The notes under the pieces were generated by a model. That model was not told the DNA's origin. It worked only from the letters and a program-made list of their open reading frames with translations, and ran no database searches. Positions 61,800 through 64,000 of a DNA stretch of 64,000 bases are shown piece after piece; position 1 is the stretch's first letter, and every line of letters starts with the position of its first letter. A program made the position numbers and the translations under genes. The DNA comes from Paenibacillus sp. SYP-B4298 (GTDB lineage Bacteria > Bacillota > Bacilli > Paenibacillales > Paenibacillaceae). Location: NCBI RefSeq assembly GCF_027627475.1, contig NZ_CP115484.1, positions 743,501 to 807,500 of the forward strand, in the 5' to 3' direction.

Positions 61800-64000
61800 A
61801 TGAATGTGATGAGCGGGGTATGGTTTACTGAGGTTGAGACCGGATTTGGGGAGATCGTCTTGACCTTTATCGTTGAGGAATACGCCGGGCAATACAGGCT
61901 GGGCGTCTACTCCTCGCCATCCCTGTACAGCTTTGAGGCTGGTGGCCTATGTGCCGAGGGCAATCGGTTAAGGGCGAGCGGCTGGGCCGAGTTTTTTGCT
62001 GCTGAGATGGCGGTGGAGCTAGAGTGGGAAAAGAATGGGCTATGCGGAACGATCGAGCTGCCGTTTGTTGGCATCCTTCCATTCACTGGACGAAGCGGCC
62101 GCCCTACGCCAAGCCATGAATCACTGGATAGGGAGGTGGCGAGTCTGCGCAGCGGCAAGGCTGTGGCGCGCACTGAGAATGAGATGAGGGCGGCAGTAGA
62201 GGAGCTGCTGAAGCAGATGACGCTGACGGAGAAGATCGGGCAGATGAGCCAGGTGGGGGCATCGAGCTTCGCCTTCGGCGGCGATGTCGATTCGGAATCA
62301 GCAGAGGAACTCGTCGAGCAGGGCAGAGCCGGCTCGATCCTCGGTGCATTTGATATGAGCCGGGTGCTGGAGCTGCAACGAATTGCGGTGGAGCGGTCGC
62401 GGCTAGGCATTCCGCTGCTGTTCAATGCCGACATTGTCCACGGTCATCAGACGATCTTCCCGGTGCCGCTGGCCTGGTCCTGCAGTTGGGACATGGAGGC
62501 CATCCGCCGTGCCTGCGCGATCGCGGCCAAGGAGGCGGCAGCCAGCGGCATTACGTTCAATCATGCCCCGATGGTGGATGTTACGCGAGACCCGCGCTGG
62601 GGGCGGGTCTTGGAGGGAGCTGGGGAAGATCCCTTCCTCGGGGCTGCTATTGCCAAGGCGCAGGTGCAGGGCTTCCAGGGCGACAGTCTGCTAGATGAGC
62701 ATACGATGATTGCCTGCCTCAAGCATTTTCTCGGGTATGGGGCGGCTGAGGGCGGCCGGGATTACAACACGGTCGATATGTCGGAGCGCACGATGCGGGA
62801 GGTGTATCTTCCTCCTTTCCGTTCAGGAATTGAGGCTGGAGCGGAAGCCGTAATGAATGCGTTTAATCTGATCGATCATGTTCCGGTAGCCGGCAGCCGC
62901 CGTATTCTGAAGGAGCTGCTGCGGGATGAATTAGGCTTTGACGGTGTGCTGATCTCCGACTACGGAGCGATCGATGAGCTGGTCGTTCATGGCTACTCCG
63001 CATCGGGGGAGGAGGCAGCGGAGAAGGCCGTCAAGGCGACGCTGGACATTGAGATGGTCACGCGGCTCTATGCTACGCATCTACCTGGGCTGATTGAGCA
63101 GGGAAGAGTGGATATGAGCCTGATTGATGATGCGGTACGCCGTATATTGACCGCCAAGTTCAAGCTGGGACTGATGGATGATCCGTATCGCTACATCCGT
63201 CCTCAAGAAGCGCTAGCACACTATATGAGCGCGGAGCATCTGGAGGCAAGCCGTGACCTCGCACGGCGTTCGATCGTCCTGCTGCGCAATGAGGGCGCCC
63301 TGCCGCTTGTCGGCGGCCAGCGGTTGGCCGTCATCGGGCCATTCGCGGCCAGCCGCGACCTCCTCGGCCCGTGGCAGTTCTCCAGCTACAGCAGCGAGAC
63401 GGTGACGCTGATGGAGGGGCTGGACGCGAAGCGGCAGGAGCGGGAAGGGCAAGGGCTGCTGATGCCACCGCTGCTGTATGCCGAGGGCTGCAGGGTGAAG
63501 GAGCCCATCGAAGGGGGCATCGCCTATGCGGTAGAGCAGGCCGCGAAGGCAGATGTCATCGTGCTGGCGCTCGGCGAGAGCAGCGGCATGTCCGGCGAGG
63601 CGGCCTCGCGCATGGATATTACGCTGCCGGAGGCCCAACTGGAGCTTGCTGACGCGATCGTGAAGCTAGGCAAGCCGGTCGTACTGGTTCTGACGAACGG
63701 TCGACCGCTCGTGCTGGGGAAGCTTGCGGAGCGCTCAGAGGCGATTATCGAGACGTGGTATCTGGGCAGTCAGGCTGGCCATGCGATCGCTGATGTGCTG
63801 TACGGCGATTACAATCCGACAGGCAAGCTTACGATGAGCTTTCCTGCCTCCGTCGGCCAAATACCCGTCTATTACAATCGCTATCATACGGGTCGTCCGC
63901 TGCATGATGGCAATCGCAAACAGAAGTTCATCTCCAAATATATCGACGGACCGAACGAGCCATTGTATCCGTTCGGCTATGGACTGAGCTATACCAGCTT
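61800..64000 (+). CDS. Glycoside hydrolase family 3 enzyme with N-terminal extension (partial, runs off window)
   Basis: At least 733 residues, no stop before the window edge. No signal peptide. Residues ~1-125 are a beta-rich region not part of canonical GH3. From residue ~140 the GH3 N-domain starts (MTLTEKIGQMSQVG), with DPRWGRVLEGAGEDPFLGA, ACLKHFLGYG and the nucleophile Asp (about 387) in GVLISDYGAIDEL; the GH3 C-domain follows (RSIVLLRNEGALPL, LGESSGMSGEAASR). ATG 61800 has GATAGGAG upstream. Likely a cytoplasmic beta-glycosidase for the imported oligosaccharide. Confidence 0.93.
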   Translation, partial: MNVMSGVWFTEVETGFGEIVLTFIVEEYAGQYRLGVYSSPSLYSFEAGGLCAEGNRLRASGWAEFFAAEMAVELEWEKNGLCGTIELPFVGILPFTGRSGRPTPSHESLDREVASLRSGKAVARTENEMRAAVEELLKQMTLTEKIGQMSQVGASSFAFGGDVDSESAEELVEQGRAGSILGAFDMSRVLELQRIAVERSRLGIPLLFNADIVHGHQTIFPVPLAWSCSWDMEAIRRACAIAAKEAAASGITFNHAPMVDVTRDPRWGRVLEGAGEDPFLGAAIAKAQVQGFQGDSLLDEHTMIACLKHFLGYGAAEGGRDYNTVDMSERTMREVYLPPFRSGIEAGAEAVMNAFNLIDHVPVAGSRRILKELLRDELGFDGVLISDYGAIDELVVHGYSASGEEAAEKAVKATLDIEMVTRLYATHLPGLIEQGRVDMSLIDDAVRRILTAKFKLGLMDDPYRYIRPQEALAHYMSAEHLEASRDLARRSIVLLRNEGALPLVGGQRLAVIGPFAASRDLLGPWQFSSYSSETVTLMEGLDAKRQEREGQGLLMPPLLYAEGCRVKEPIEGGIAYAVEQAAKADVIVLALGESSGMSGEAASRMDITLPEAQLELADAIVKLGKPVVLVLTNGRPLVLGKLAERSEAIIETWYLGSQAGHAIADVLYGDYNPTGKLTMSFPASVGQIPVYYNRYHTGRPLHDGNRKQKFISKYIDGPNEPLYPFGYGLSYTS

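Overview
The window looks like chromosomal DNA of an endospore-forming Bacillales bacterium, most probably Paenibacillus or a close relative. The grounds are a CotF-like spore coat protein, an SLH-domain surface protein, YesM/YesN-type regulators beside LplB/LplC-type sugar transporters that lack their own ATPase, strong AGGAGG-type ribosome binding sites with many TTG and GTG starts, and a fairly high GC content for a Firmicute. No rRNA, tRNA, CRISPR array, prophage or intact insertion sequence was seen.

Layout. 1-8.4 kb is the distal part of a Tad/Flp-type pilus operon on the + strand: CpaF ATPase end, TadB, TadC, a Flp-like pilin, TadE-like, a large TadG-like protein, a second TadE-like protein with a C-terminal beta-rich domain, a prepilin peptidase and an FHA-domain protein. 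8.4-28.7 kb is mostly housekeeping and envelope genes: an epimerase-like protein, lipoproteins, a DUF2621 protein, endonuclease IV, formyl-THF deformylase, an EstB-like serine hydrolase with a divergent Lrp regulator, an MFS exporter, a coat protein, an AIM24 protein, transketolase, PpnP, an SLH-CAP protein, a polysaccharide deacetylase, glucose-6-phosphate isomerase, a YigZ/IMPACT protein and a DUF4383 protein. 28.8-32.9 kb is a sulfate importer operon (cysT-cysW-cysA-sbp). 33.2-40.5 kb is a carbohydrate-type ABC importer with an esterase and a membrane-bound AraC regulator. 40.6-42.3 kb carries a WYL regulator and a DJ-1/PfpI protein. 42.8-47.3 kb holds a Cof phosphatase, a CtpB-like protease, an aromatic-acid-exporter-like membrane protein, an NlpC/P60-like protein and a zinc-ribbon protein. 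47.5-54.4 kb has two MacB-type ABC exporters, with a WYL regulator between them. 54.6-64 kb is a second sugar importer locus: YesM/YesN two-component system, solute-binding protein, two permeases and the start of a GH3 glycosidase that runs off the window.

The most notable finding is not a protein-coding operon. Two diverged copies of a compact type I toxin-antitoxin-like module lie 31.6 kb apart (10778-11091 and 42373-42666). Each encodes a 26-residue holin-like membrane peptide on the - strand, with its Shine-Dalgarno sequence locked in a 9-bp hairpin. Each also has a convergent + strand promoter for a short structured RNA, and both transcripts share one bidirectional terminator hairpin. 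A compensatory base change in the terminator stem supports selection on RNA structure. Other structures that the genes do not explain are eight perfect CTCAAAGT repeats just upstream of an ABC exporter operon, a MITE-like palindrome flanked by CTAG that abuts a stop codon, a second inverted-repeat element near 23.0 kb, and a decayed IS1182-type transposase fragment at 15.5-15.8 kb.

Functional links. The two sugar loci pair a sensor (one-component AraC in one, two-component YesMN in the other) with an uptake system and a hydrolase (esterase or GH3), which suggests glycan scavenging. Neither has an ATPase gene, so a shared MsmX-type ATPase elsewhere is expected. All functional calls rest on reading protein motifs and layout by eye; no database search was run.
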